The translations under genes were made by a program, and so were the position numbers. Of a DNA stretch of 64,000 nt, positions 35,033 through 47,028 are shown piece after piece; positions within the stretch are counted from its first letter, which is position 1; every line of letters starts with the position of its first letter. Under the pieces are notes generated by a model. It saw nothing but the letters and a program-made list of their open reading frames with translations, was not told where the DNA came from and searched no databases. Source of the stretch: Sinotaia quadrata (lineage: Eukaryota > Mollusca > Gastropoda > Architaenioglossa > Viviparidae); assembly GCA_028829895.1 (NCBI GenBank), contig CM054177.1, positions 40,812,064 to 40,876,063 on the forward strand, written 5' to 3'.

Positions 35033-35161
35033 TATAAATACCCAGACAATTCCCCCTATCAATAACGCGAAAGCGGCGGAAGCCGGAAGCGCCCCCTACA
35101 CTCAATCAAAACCTATCAGTACTTCAATACTTTCTGGTTAAAGTCTGGACCGAGAGCTGTG
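35033..35161 (+). promoter_or_regulatory. Putative TATA promoter and first exon with GTAAGT donor
   Basis: TATAAATA lies at 35033-35040, in a context of high local GC (GCGGCGGAAGCCGGAAGCGC). Two ETS-type GGAA sites and a CTCF-like motif follow (35088-35100, minus strand). A TATCAATA sequence about 28 bases after the box could be the initiator. The sequence AGCTGTG|GTAAGT places a consensus donor at 35162. This combination is what a short untranslated first exon would look like. It is inferred from motifs alone. Confidence 0.35.
35088..35100 (-). promoter_or_regulatory. CTCF-like motif
   Basis: On the minus strand TGTAGGGGGCGCT carries the strong AGGGGGCGC core of CTCF sites. It points toward the plus-strand motif at 26178. 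Confidence 0.35.
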
Positions 35162-35433
35162 GTAAGTTGTCTGATTGATAAAGAAAGAATGGGCTTATAA
35201 ATATTTTTCTGCATTTAGAACTATTAATTTTTATGGTTCTGAAATTTGATTTCGAGATGTTTGCTTATTTTGAATTGTTATTTCTATGGCTTATAATTAA
35301 AGAGATTCTGTATATTATATCACACTGTGTATATGACAATGGTTTTAATGGAAATATTAATCTGAATTTAATATATGATTATGTCATATTTATTCCCACG
35401 TCTATGAATGAGGGCAAATAATTTTAATTGCAG

Positions 35434-35693
35434 GAATGAAAATTTGAGAATGCTTGTGGCGGATAGGAGTGCAGAAACACTTTAGACCTAAATCTTAGCT
35501 CTGTGCCCTGATTGACTCTTTCTGGAAAGTGCACCTTTCCTGGCCTTTCCACAAGATGGGACCCAATGCTCCACCTGAGTTACATCAGTGCGGGTATCCA
35601 AACACCAATTACTACACTTATCGGCAACAAGGTTGCTGGGGTTCGACTACGACAACATCCGTTCGAGAACCAATACAACGGAAGTTGGCTTGA
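35434..35693 (+). CDS. Possible second exon with a 45-codon frame
   Basis: ATTTTAATTGCAG (to 35433) is a fair 3' splice site and would pair with the donor at 35162, giving a 272-base intron. The frame starts at ATG 35556 in strong context (A at -3, G at +4) and stops at TGA 35691. It encodes MGPNAPPELHQCGYPNTNYY followed by TYRQQGCWG and a Thr-rich, basic tail. Two cysteines are present, and there is no signal peptide. Short upstream ATGs weaken the case. A second frame over the same bases is open to 35697, so which frame, if any, is translated is unclear. No family recognised. Confidence 0.25.
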
Positions 35694-36184
35694 CTAGGCT
35701 GTGGGAAATTTCATGCAGAATTTTTTTGGGGAACAATTCCGGTAGCATGTCTAGAGGTGCATGTTAGCCTCATTATCCAAGCAACTGTTGTGGTGAAAAC
35801 TGTATCTGTGATTGCTCACAGCGAGAACACATCATGGAATTTAACTGCTGTCTTTTCCGTGCTCCTTCGTTCCAATTCAGTGATGAAACTCATAAGTCTA
35901 GCAGGTACTTTTCATTTGATCAATTATTAGGGTACAGACTTCACAAGTGGTTGACATTTTTATGAACATTTATCCTTAATAGCAGTATAAGTGTCTGTTT
36001 GATCTTTAACTTTATTCGTTTTCATGTTATGACTGTTGATTATTAAATTTATTGTTAACCGTTTATTACCTGTCTTACACATACTATTTAACTTCTCTGT
36101 TTAGAGTAATAGTGGGTGGATGGGGGTTCTTTCATATAATTTTAAGTCCGATCGCAATACACTCTCTGTCATTATCACTCTGTC
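35694..36184. other. Unique sequence
   Basis: Nothing supported. It would be 3' untranslated or intronic if the exon at 35434 is real. Confidence 0.45.
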
Positions 36185-36330
36185 ATTCATGAAATGTCAC
36201 TCATGCAAGGTCACAGTACACTCTTTGTCACTATACTGTCACTCATGCAAGGTCACAATACATTCTTTATCACCATACTGTCACTCATGCAAGGTCACAG
36301 TACACTCTTTGTCATCATACTGCCTGCCCT
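36185..36330. repeat. Minisatellite, 42-bp unit, three copies
   Basis: TGTCACTCATGCAAGGTCAC begins at 36195, 36237 and 36279, a 42-base period. Confidence 0.93.
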
Positions 36331-36692
36331 TAAAGACCTCACTTTATATATCTCTGATCTGTTCCTCAGTGCAACTGTCGACTACCTCTTCCTTGTCCTT
36401 CATGCATCCCACCCATTTTCATCTTTTAAACTGCTCTCCACATCCCTAAGAGTGTTCCTTTGTTCTCGGCATATCCCCTCGTCATTTCATCACTTCGCAT
36501 GAAACATATCCCCCTCCCCCCCCGGCTTTAACATTTTCATCAGAGTTTACTTTGCGCTTCCACCGTGTACTTTCATAAGTGGCCATGTGTGCATCTATCT
36601 TATATCTTCTTACATCAACAATTCTTTGTATTTATCCTTGTGCAATATTTCTCTTACAAAAGTTCCATTCACTCTTTGAATAGTAACAAAAC

Positions 36693-36694
<2 letters not shown>
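36331..36694. other. Unique pyrimidine-rich sequence
   Basis: No gene supported. Confidence 0.5.
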
Positions 36695-36872
<178 letters not shown>

Positions 36873-36909
36873 ATATATCATCCCAAATATGTGACACCAT
36901 TTTTTGAGA

Positions 36910-37330
36910 TGTTGCAGTGAGATCTAAGTGCGATTGTTACGTCAGGTGCCGATTGAATTGTTACGTCAGGGGCTGATATGAATGTCACATCAGAGGCTGA
37001 TTGGATTTTCACGGCAGGGGCTGATATGAATGTCACAACAGAGGCTGATTGGATTGTCACGGCAGGGGGTGATGTTACTTCAGGAAATGTTATGATTGTT
37101 AAATCAGGGCTGATTGGATTGTCAAGGCAGGGGCTGATATGAATGTCACATCAGAGGCTGATTGGATTGTCACGGCAGGGGCTGATATGAATGTTACAAC
37201 AGAGGCTGATTGGATTGTCACGGCATGGAGTGATGTTACATCAGGAGCTGCTATGATTGTTAAATCACGGCTAATTGGATTGTCACGGCAGGAGTGATAT
37301 GATGTTTACTTACGGGACTGATATGACTAT
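36910..37330. repeat. Minisatellite, 24-bp half-units in 48-bp dimers
   Basis: GGCTGATATGAATGTCACATC and GGCTGATTGGATTGTCACGG half-units alternate, giving a higher-order 48-base repeat, partly decayed. Related sequence with ATATGATTG and ATGTCA persists to about 37570. Confidence 0.9.
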
Positions 37331-38309
37331 TATGTCAGGAGGTGATATGATTGCCAAGTCATGAACTGATATGATTGTAGTGTTAAAGATGAAACTATCA
37401 ATACGACACATCTTGAAACTAAAGTCAAGCTGATGCGACCGTTGCATTAATTGATAAATATTTTACGCTGATACCTTGGCTACATCACTATCTGGTGTGA
37501 TTGTTTAGTCACAGAGTGATACGATATTTCATTACTGGCTGATATGATTGCTATGTCACTGAGAGATACTCTTTGCAATTCAGTTGCATGGCTTTAAGGC
37601 ATGAAAGGAGCCAACTATATTTTGATTGTTTAGACACCTTTTGTTTGGTTTTTTTCCTGTCTGAAATTTTATTTATTTATGTTGGTCGCATCCCCTCCCC
37701 CCTTTTTAATCAAAGAGCTATCCTTAAGCTACTTGGAATTGTTCTTTGTCATCCTTTAGTCATGTAATTTCCCCTTACAATAAGTACAATATAAATTATT
37801 TAAAATACATTAATAAATGAGACGCAAGGGTAACTGGTAAATGAAAACGAGAAAAACTCATTGAAACATTGCTAATAGTTTATTAGTGCGTGCTATACGA
37901 AATCATTTCCTTCTAATTTATTTTATCATCATCTTATTGGCTTGTCTTGATTAAGTGTACGAATCACGACCAAGCTTAATTGCCTTTCGGATTCCTGGCT
38001 TGGTTAAAAAAAATATTCGTATTTAAAATAGACTTAATTTTTTGTTGGTGTTGTTTTTTTTTGTTTTTTGTTTTTTGCAGCATTTCGTGTAGAATGGCTG
38101 AAGTTATTTTTCTGGGATGGGTAGGTACAACTCTATACAGAATACATTCACTTTTCTCCGAATGTAAATTCCCAGCGTTTTGCACTTACTGTTAAGTTTA
38201 CTCAGTTTTGTGAATGTTATTTTTAAGACAAATATATTTATATTTCAATTTTAAAAATTAAAATCTGTTAACGCGCTCCAACACAGCCAGCTACTTACAC
38301 GCGCACTTG
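37331..38309. other. Degenerate repeat tail then unique sequence
   Basis: Decayed units continue to about 37570. Beyond that the sequence is unique, with a T-rich stretch near 38040-38080, and no gene is supported. Confidence 0.5.
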
Positions 38310-38760
38310 CATTCAATACACTCACATATAGACCTACAGGCCTACAGGCCTACAAAAGCACACACTCACATATAGACCTACAGGCCTACAGGCCTACAAA
38401 AGCACACACTCACATATAGACCTACAGGCCTACAGGCCTACAAAAGCACACACTCACATATAGACCTACAGGCCTACAGGCCTACAAAAGCACACACTCA
38501 CATATAGGACTACAGGCCTACAAAAGCACACACTCACATATAGACATACAGGCCTACAAAGCGCACACTCACATATAGGACTACAAAAGCACAGACTCAC
38601 ATATGGACCTTACAGGCCTACAAAGCATCCACTCACATAATAGACCAACAGGTCTACAAAAGCACACACTCACATACAGACCTACAGGTCTATAAAATTA
38701 AAAGCACACACCCAAACGCGTACAAGCGCACACACGTATATAAACCTGCATACATTATGT
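38310..38760. repeat. Minisatellite, 44-bp and shorter units, about nine copies
   Basis: CACACTCACATATAGACCTA and CAGGCCTACAAAAGCA repeat. An inner CAGGCCTA doublet is present once or twice per unit, so unit length varies. Confidence 0.94.
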
Positions 38761-40300
38761 TGCTGGACACACACATACACGCACGCACGGCAAAAGTGCA
38801 AAATTGTGCTTCCAAAACTTCTTTATTTTAATGAGTTTAATGATTTCGAGGTACTTATACTAGTCTTAATTATTAAATTGTCTTAACATAATTAAATCAT
38901 ATATTGCATAGTTCACCTGAATTATCTCGCAAAAGATTGGTCCAGATTGCGATCAATAAAAAATCGCTTGTATCTCAATGCAGCGCGTTCTAGCACGATA
39001 CATTTATGACTTCACATTTATTGACGACAGTATTATTTTAAAAGAAAACTATTAATAATGCCGGACAATAGGGTAAATGGGAAAATAATCACGGACACAC
39101 GAACACACACACACACACACACACACAGAGGACAGATTTATAACGAGAAGGCTTGTGCGCTGTTGAGAATTAACATAAATAAAATAATTAACTTTTTACT
39201 GTAGGTAGTCCTGCAATTGGCTGGTGTTTCTGCGCGTATGTCAAAACCAAAATGATTAGAATATAGCATTTCCCTCAACTTTTGGTTTATCCCCGTTGGA
39301 TGAATTTGTTACGAGCAAATATGAGATTATTAGTGAAACAAAACTACTCATCTAGTTGGAACTGGTTTGGATTGCAAGAGCAAGTCATGCATATTCTCCA
39401 TCTTAGTTGTTCACTCCAACTCTGACACTTAAAAATATCAGCATAAGCAGTGCCCAAGGTCGTGTCACTTTGACGTTTAACAATTATATAACAATTAAGT
39501 TTAGAAATAGGGATAAGCAAATTTACTCAATCACACTTTCATCTCTTTTTCTATCTACCCACTCCTGTCCACCCCCTCCCTCTCTCAAGGTCCGCGGGCA
39601 GTTTGAAAGATATAAAAGATGATTCATATGTACGTGCCTACATTAAGATTTTCTTTTGAATCTGTAGTCATGTTTTGATCATTAACTCTTCACTTCTGAC
39701 ATCAATTTAATGATTCTACGTCGGATCGCGTTACGGACTGAGTCAAACCACGACGACGATTGCGGCCTGAGCTCGGTGGTGATGGATGAGCGACAGTGCG
39801 ACAAAGCTGTGTGTGGTTTTGTGAGATCCAGCCAGGTCAGGCCGGTCGTGTGGCGAGTTCTGTGATGCATGACGAACTTTGTTGACATCCGATGCTGACA
39901 GTCAAGCGAGAAAGCTTATAATTAATTCTGTATTACTAGAAAATGTGTTATCGGTTCCAGTCAAAACAAACCTAATTGAATTTGTGTCATGTCTTTTGTG
40001 CAGAAATGAGAGAAACACACAACAAGTCTCGTATTTTCCGATGCTGTTGAAGATTATGCAGTATTTCTCAAGAAATATATTTTATCCAAAAAATGGAAAA
40101 ATCATAGTTATTACTTTATAAGATTCTGCCCCCCCACCCACAATAGAAAAGTGTCTTTATATAAATAGTGATTGTAAGAATGTTAAGAAGAAATCTGTGT
40201 GTGCTTTATTGGTAGCATGCTAATTTTAAGTGTAATCTTTCTGATCAACGCTGATGTATGTGATGTATTCCAATTAATATGTATTAACAATTCCTCATAA
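38761..40300. other. Unique sequence with a GC-rich patch
   Basis: A (CA)n of about 24 bases lies near 39101. A GC-rich patch at 39700-39890 holds a minus-strand frame (39682-39888) with non-repetitive residues such as SSWFDSVRNAIRRRIIKLMS. Its composition is unlike its surroundings, so it may be an exon or transposon remnant. I recognise no family. Confidence 0.4.
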
Positions 40301-40678
40301 GTATATTTGATTGTTTATTGTAATAAATTTATTGTTAAATTTAACAATACATTTATTGATCTTATATTGAAAACTTTATGCTGGAGAAGAAAGTATGTGG
40401 ATGAGAGCTCACTAAGTGTAGATTAAAGACGGATTTGTCTTCTCCTTTGGTAAGAAGTTTCATACCTATGGAATATTGTGTGACCGTAAACATTTATCAT
40501 GTTGTGGAAGAGGAAACACTTACAGCGCCTGTATATCTGCCAAATGAGAAAGACAAGTGGTGTCTATTGAAGGATCATTAATAAAATAAATTAAGATTCT
40601 CATTACTTGTAATTAGTTTTGATGATTAATTAATTAATAATAATAATATCCATTAATTAAGTGGCGTCAGCGTCACAG
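40301..40678 (+). repeat. Dispersed repeat family A, copy 2
   Basis: Matches 56759-57130 from GTATATTTGATT through GTGGATG-G-CTC-CTAA, TAGATTAAAGACGGATTT, CTTCTCCTTTG and the (TAA)n tail to GTGGCGT...CACAGA. Matches copy 1 (4060-4322) over its 3' two thirds. A tetranucleotide microsatellite abuts its 3' end. Confidence 0.8.
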
Positions 40679-40748
40679 AAAGAAAGAAAGGATAGATAGA
40701 TAATAGATGGATGGATGGATGGATGGATGGACGGACGGACAGACAGAC

Positions 40749-40784
<36 letters not shown>

Positions 40785-40785
40785 T
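40679..40785. repeat. Compound GAAA/GATA/GATG/GACA microsatellite
   Basis: Successive tetranucleotide blocks GAAA, GATA, GATG, GACG, GACA, GATA. It sits directly at the end of dispersed repeat copy 2. Confidence 0.94.
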
Positions 40786-41876
40786 TACAGTTCTTAGCGT
40801 TTCGGTCAGAGATCTGACGATAAGCGTCGTATTGCGGTTTGCTGTGAAACAGAAGGTAAGTAGCGTTTCTTATTGACGTGGAGCACTGGCTCTGGCTTTC
40901 ATCGACCTTAAACATTTTGCCAGACAAAACTACCATCCGTCTTCCAGGGCCGTTCGATCATTTGGTTACGCAAGCATAGGGCAGCCATTCTGCTTTACAG
41001 CTTTGCTTCTCTCCCACTAATTAAGCACTTCCGGTACACATATGGGCGGCTGCTCGATTCGTTATCTACAACTGGTTTCAATCTATCTAATCGAGCGAAG
41101 TAAGCTGTTACGGGGAGCCGTCAACCAGCATTGATCTATTTTGTTTTCTATTTTGATCACTTTTTTCTTAAAGATGAACACCATTTCATTTCTCGAAGCA
41201 GTTCAATACTCGTATCAGTGCGAGACTGCTTTCTTGTCGTTTGTGATAAATCCTTGGCCATTTACGTTTTCTTGCACGCAAAATTAAGGTCAGTTAGAGA
41301 GGTGTGTGAATTAGCTTTCGTCAGTGGTCTTCATTAAAGGAAGGAAATGTCTTAAACATACGCGCTCTCATACATATTACGCAGGCAAATGGTCACTACC
41401 TTTGCTTGCCCACAGGCGCTGATACTTCAAATGTGTACATTTCTTTTTGTACATGCAATGTATTCTTAATATTTTCTTCAGTGTCAGTAGGTAATATTTT
41501 GCCTTCTTTTCCTCCTGCAACAATTTCGAACGTTTGCAGTATTCTGCTCCTTTAATACTTCACTAATGTAACCATTTGTTCTTCTAAGACAACAGCACGC
41601 TATTCTTTCAAATAGTAACAATGGCTTTTCTTTTCTAATATGAGTGTTTCTGTCTTATTTATTCCCCGAGTTTACTCCCTGCGTGAATTCTCTAAATTTA
41701 TTCTTTGACTAACTTCTTTGAGTTTATTCTCTGGGAGTGACATAACTATGCATATAATAATAGAGACCACTTCTGCGACACATCACGTGATAAGCTAATG
41801 TCTGTGTCATCACAATCTAAATCGTGTTAAGAGAGGCGATTACGAATATAGTAATAGAGGAAATATTTGTTTTCAG
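40786..41876. other. Unique sequence
   Basis: Short frames only. Nothing named. Confidence 0.5.
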
Positions 41877-42003
41877 AATGTTATTAATCATAATAAATAC
41901 TACATATTTATTTTTATATACTGCTGTCGTGTAGAACAATGTTATTAATCATAATAAATACTACATATTTATTTTTATATACTGCTGTCGTGTAGAACAA
42001 TGG
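41877..42003. repeat. Tandem duplication, 61-bp unit, two copies
   Basis: TTATTAATCATAATAAATAC begins at 41881 and 41942. The copies are identical by eye. Confidence 0.96.
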
Positions 42004-42058
42004 TTTTTAACTTCTGGTCCGCGAATCGATGGCGGTCTGTGAAAAAGTTATTGCCGTT

Positions 42059-42452
42059 TAAGACATATATAAAGCTACAGGCTTTACCGCTTTCGGACAT
42101 CATCAATTCAGAGGAGAGTTGTTGAAGTGGCCACCGATATTGTAGTGCAAGTTGTTGGGGGGGGGGGGATAAAGAAATCGAGATGTTTTGCGAGTCAACT
42201 TGCTGAATCAACTGACGTGAGTAACCATGCTATTCTACATTGCTTCGTGAGGTATAATGACGATGAATACTCAGGGAAGAACTATTTTGTTGCCTTGACT
42301 TACCTGGACGAAATATAGTTCAGATATATTTAGTGCTCTGGATGAGTAGTTTGAGTGGGTAAATGCTTCGGTGTATGTACGGATGGTGCTGCTAGAATAA
42401 CTGTACTTAACTCTGGTGTAGTTGCGAAAATAATGGATGTTGCTCATCCATA
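42059..42452 (+). pseudogene. hAT (ZBED/Charlie-like) transposase fragment, decayed
   Basis: Translation shows segments typical of hAT transposases of the ZBED5/FAM200/Charlie type: LPLSD near 42082, VATDIVVQVV near 42124, then FASQLAESTDVSN (about 42187-42225), CFVRYNDDE, DIFSALDE and FGVCTDGAA (about 42367-42390). The last two lie in different frames and are separated by stops, so the gene is broken. Only the region around the second block of the catalytic core survives. No terminal inverted repeats were found. It ends where the TCAC microsatellite begins. Confidence 0.75.
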
Positions 42453-42460
42453 AATTTTAT

Positions 42461-42607
42461 TCACTCACTCACTCACTCACTCACTCACTCACTCACTCAC
42501 TCACTCACTCACTCACTCACTCACTCACTCACTCACTCACTCACTCACTCACTCACTCACTCACTCACTCACTCACTCTATCTATCTATATATCTATCTA
42601 TCTATCT
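42461..42607. repeat. (TCAC)n and (CTAT)n microsatellites
   Basis: About 29 copies of the TCAC tetranucleotide at 42461-42577 are followed by CTAT repeats. The HSLT repeat frame is an artefact. The run starts exactly where hAT coding sequence (VAHP-ILFTH) leaves off. Confidence 0.97.
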
Positions 42608-43567
42608 GTTTGGGTGTGTGTCTGCATGAGTGCGTGCGCCTGCGTGCCTATGTCTCTCTGTCTGATTCTCGTTCGTCAGTTCATCTGTTTATCTATCTGA
42701 CCATATATTTACCTCTTTGTCTGATCTAACTATTATCTTTCTAAATAACCGTCCATCTGCCTTCTTGTTTAACTCATATTTCGTCTATATCGCCTCTCTC
42801 GTTTAGTCGTTATTATTTCTGTGCATGCGAGTGATGAAGTCTTCAGTGATGCTGTAATTAAGAAATTTTATTTGTGTCTCATTTGTCTGACTTCCCTAGG
42901 TTGTTGATTAACTTTAGTAGTCATTTGTCTGACGTCTCTGGGACGGTGATTAGCTTAACTTGCTATTTCTAAGCTTGATAGAGATGGACAAGAACTAGAG
43001 GTCAGATGCCCTTTGGTCTAGTGACGTGACCATCTGGTATAGGTGTCGTTGCTGCATTATTGGAAGACGAAAGAAAAGGAAAGTTCCCTCCCCCCAAACC
43101 AGGAGAGTAAACATTTATGTATGACAAAAATGCGCCTATAATTAATTGTTTACTCATTTCTATAAAATAAATATAAAACTGAGAGAGAGAGAGACACACA
43201 CAGAGAGAGAGAGAGTACAGTAGTTTTAATACTCATTCTCCTATCATTTGTGCGATTCACTTCCACTTGCACCAAACAACCAGCGCTTGGCATTACTCTG
43301 TATGTTCCAGACGGAGTGGTCACATGACTTTAAATTGGGTTACTATGAAAGAAATGTTCTCTTTCTATACTTGAAGCTGCGTTACTATAAAAAAAAATAA
43401 TGTATTTCGATTTGGTGTGCTCATTGCTGATTTGGGTGTGCTATTTATTTCATGAATGCCCCTTACTAACCGACTTTGACATTTACCAGAACTGTATTTC
43501 TGTCTTAAATCATCAAGGGAGAAATATAATATCATCATGTGACCTTTCTGCATTCAACATTTGACAA
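42608..43567. other. Unique sequence
   Basis: A GA-rich run lies near 43180-43215. No gene supported. Confidence 0.5.
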
Positions 43568-43740
43568 CGTACACTTCGTTCTTTAGATTTCTGTTAACGC
43601 GTCGTGCATTGGTCGTTCTTTAGAGTTCTGTTAACGCGTCGTGTATTGGTCGTTCTTTAGATTTCTGTTAACGCGTCATATATTGGTCGTTCTTCAGATT
43701 TCCGTTAACGCTTCGTGCATTGGTTATTCTTTAGAAATTA
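43568..43740. repeat. Minisatellite, 37-bp unit, about four copies
   Basis: CGTTCTTTAGATTTCTGTTA and ACGCGTCGTGCATTGGT repeat with scattered substitutions. Confidence 0.94.
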
Positions 43741-44689
43741 AACTGAACAGACTGTTTGTTACAGTTTGCTACAGCTTTGTTTACATATTGCTGACTCTTT
43801 TGTGATATATTACATATTAAGTGTGTTGCATAGTTTAGGTTTGCTTATTTAAGGTAATGCTTTGGCTGCAGTCTGTCTTCATAAATAATGCATTGAAATT
43901 GATCATTTAGTATAAAATTGTGTGACGATCTTTTTAGTTTCGATAATTATATCACGGGAGAATTAGAAGAATCCATCTTTATACTAACCAATGTATTGAA
44001 TGAGATGAAAGCTGTGTCGTTATTAGTGAACTATTTTCTTTTTTTAGTACAGCATATCTTGATTACTGATTAGTGTTCGGAATAATATTTTTAAGACTAC
44101 CTTTTATTAATCACAGTATATGCTTTGTAATTTCATCGTGCGGGTACAAGCTGACTCATAAAAAACGTTAATGAAACAAGAAATATAAAAGCTCAACCTT
44201 GCAAAATTAAACCTGGTTATCGCATTCCATTGCTCTATAAACATGTGCTATTACCAGCAGAGTTGTCTGTACGGAGATCATATTAAAAATACAAGCTTTT
44301 ATTGAAGTTTTGTATTCCCTGTATTTCACCATGTTCGGTAAAGGCTTTAGCGATTCACATATATCATGATGTTAAAGAGGGCACAAGATGTATTAGACCG
44401 GAAGTGCCTCAAGGCAGACAGGGGCCAAAAGAGCTTTGAAGGGAAGTAATTGAGGTCTTAAGTAAAGGCTGATAACCTACGAAAGGTCATGTCTTGTTCA
44501 GAAAGGGAGGTGTTTAAAGAACAGATAACACTCTTTGCACGAATACACTTTTGACACTGGAACCGCGAATGAAGACTGACATTAGACTATATTGGAATAA
44601 TGGATATAAAGACAGTATGACATTTTGTATAATCTAGAGACAGGGTCATGTTTTGTGTAAGAGAAAAGATCAACATTGTCTCGTACTGT
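43741..44689. other. Unique sequence
   Basis: Nothing recognised. Confidence 0.5.
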
Positions 44690-45150
44690 GTGACCTTACG
44701 ACACGCATAATACCCTGTATCATCTACAAGTGGTTTCACTTCTTGTGTGAACTAAATCCTACACCATTTTCGGTGTGACCTAAAGGCCTACATCATCTCG
44801 TTATTATCCTACCAGTAGTTACTCTTCTTTGTAGCCTAAAAGCCTACATCATTTCCGGAGTGATCTAAAGGCCTTCATCATTTTCTGTATCATCTACAAG
44901 TAATTTCATTTCTTGCTTGACCGGAAGACTGAATTATTTCCTGTGTCGCCTACGAATTGTATCACTTCTTTTGTGACCTAAAAGACAGACGCTCTCTCCG
45001 TGGCATAACAAACAGTTTTATCACTGAATGTGACCTAAAAGACAGACACTCTGTCCGTGGCATAACAAACAGTTTTATCACTTAGTATGACCTAAAAGAC
45101 AGACACTCTCTCCGTGGCATAACAAACAGTTTTATCTCTGAATGGCTTAG
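44690..45150. repeat. 57-bp minisatellite with degenerate left flank
   Basis: GACCTAAAAGACAGAC begins at 44975, 45032 and 45089, a 57-base period. To the left, older units with GTGTGACCTAAAGGCCTACA recur at irregular spacing. Confidence 0.88.
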
Positions 45151-45989
45151 ATACATTGTCAGAACCTGTGTGACGCTATAACAGCTACTGATTTTGTGAG
45201 AGTAAAATTAGAACGATTGTGTGACTAGCGAAGTCACTGAATATGTGACACAATCGACAATGTAAAAATATCGGTGAATGTGGCCTAGGAGACACAAATT
45301 TTGACATTTAAAATTATATCGCGTTGCCTGCTTCTGATGTGATGAGTAAGCTGTCATGAACATTCCTTGTCCGTGATGCGACATTGGCCATCATTACATG
45401 TCTCAGCTAATCACCTGTACCGCTCGCATAAAGTCACTGATTATATAAATTGCTAAATGATGGCGATTACAAGCTAGACAATGGGAAGAGCATAGTCTGG
45501 ATCTTAGAACATACACAGACATGAGCTCATTATCACTTTCCACAGTGCTTTTTATGTTTTATCACGCAACACGTAAGTTCTTCAATCTTTCAGCTTACTA
45601 TCCTCAACGGGAAGCTTGTATGGGCTACATCTCTCGCACGAGACGAAACCAGTAATCTGAAGAATATCACGTCCTACAGTCTTTACATCTCTTTCTGAGA
45701 GACAAAACCAGTATTTTCAAGAATATCACGTCATATACATCTCTCACTATGAGACGAAAACAGTATTCTCAAGAATATTAAGTCCTGCATTACTGCGTAA
45801 CCAGTCTTCGTATGGTATCTTTGCAGAATCCTGTTTTTAAATGCCAGAGCGGTATGCACAACAGCGATTCGTTTCAAAAAACGGCACTTCCACTTAAGGT
45901 TAAAAGTCAAAGTTCAACTTCATTCATTTGGGGGAATGGTGAAGCTTAATGACAGATGTGTTGCCTCATTTGTCAAGTTCCACGAGGGG
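45151..45989. other. Unique sequence with a decayed array
   Basis: CATCTCTC-GAGACGAAA-CAGTA-TC-AAGAATAT recurs three times at about 45630-45785. No gene is seen. Confidence 0.5.
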
Positions 45990-46245
45990 AGATGTTTGTG
46001 TGTCGGTTTTAATAAGATCTCACAAAGCCTAGATGTTTGTGTGTCGACTTTAATAAGATCTCACAATGCCTAGATGTTTGTGTGTCGACTTTAATAAGAT
46101 CTCACAATGTCTAGATGTTTGTGTGTCGACTTTAATAAGATCTCACAAAGCCTAGATGTTTGTGTGTCGACTTTAATAAGATCTCACAATGCCTAGATGT
46201 TTGTGTGTCGACTTTAATAAGATCTCACAATGCCTAGATGCTTTA
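45990..46245. repeat. Minisatellite, 41-bp unit, six copies
   Basis: TAGATGTTTGTGTGTCGACT and TTAATAAGATCTCACAATGCC repeat every 41 bases, nearly uniform. Confidence 0.96.
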
Positions 46246-46600
46246 TATCGAGTCGGTCTGATCTTCAAAAACTCGTTCAAATATAGTTTTTATATTTCTT
46301 AGTTTGTTGCACTGGTTAAGTCTTTATATTTCTTAGTTTGTTGCACTGGTTAAGTCTTTATATTTCTTCGTTTCTTGCACAGGTTAGGTCTTTATATTTT
46401 CTCGTTTATTGCACTGATTAAGTTTACATTTTCTTGTTTCTTGCACTGGTTTTCTCTAAGTCTTTTGCACTGGTTATATTTTATCGTTTTCTGCATTGGT
46501 TATATATTTTCTCGTTTCTTGCACTGGTTAAGTCTTTATATTTTCTCATTTCCTACATTGGTATCCTTTGATATTTTGTAGTTTCTTTTAATATTTGTCT
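46246..46600. repeat. Degenerate minisatellite, about 34-bp unit
   Basis: TTGCACTGGTTAAGTCTTTA and TATTTCTTAGTTTG recur about nine times with indels. Confidence 0.88.
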
Positions 46601-46941
46601 TTGTATATCAGCCTCTAAACTGTTTTTTTTTTAATCTCTAACTGTCCGTCTTTTTAACTCTCTCACTCTGTAATTTCCACTCTATGGCAGTCCCTCTATG
46701 TCTTTATGTGTGTCTCTCACTCTGTATTATTTCCACTCTATGGCAGTCCCTCTATGTCTTTATGTGTGTCTCTCTCACACTAAAAAAATATTTTCACTTC
46801 TGTCTTGCATATGCGGTAGAACGTTTCATAGATCTTGATATTTAAGCTGCTCTATATGTTTCCGAAGCAGATGTTTTTGCCATTGACAGAAGTGACACAA
46901 ATCCTTTCAAATGGGAGCTCTTTTTTAGTCACGGAGGACAT

Positions 46942-46943
<2 letters not shown>
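46601..46943. repeat. Two-copy duplication and unique flank
   Basis: CCACTCTATGGCAGTCCCTC and TATGTCTTTATGTGTGTCTC are duplicated at about 46677-46785. The rest is unique. Confidence 0.8.

Positions 46944-47025
<82 letters not shown>
46944..47025. repeat. (CA)n microsatellite
   Basis: About 80 bases of pure CA. Confidence 0.97.
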
Positions 47026-47028
<3 letters not shown>

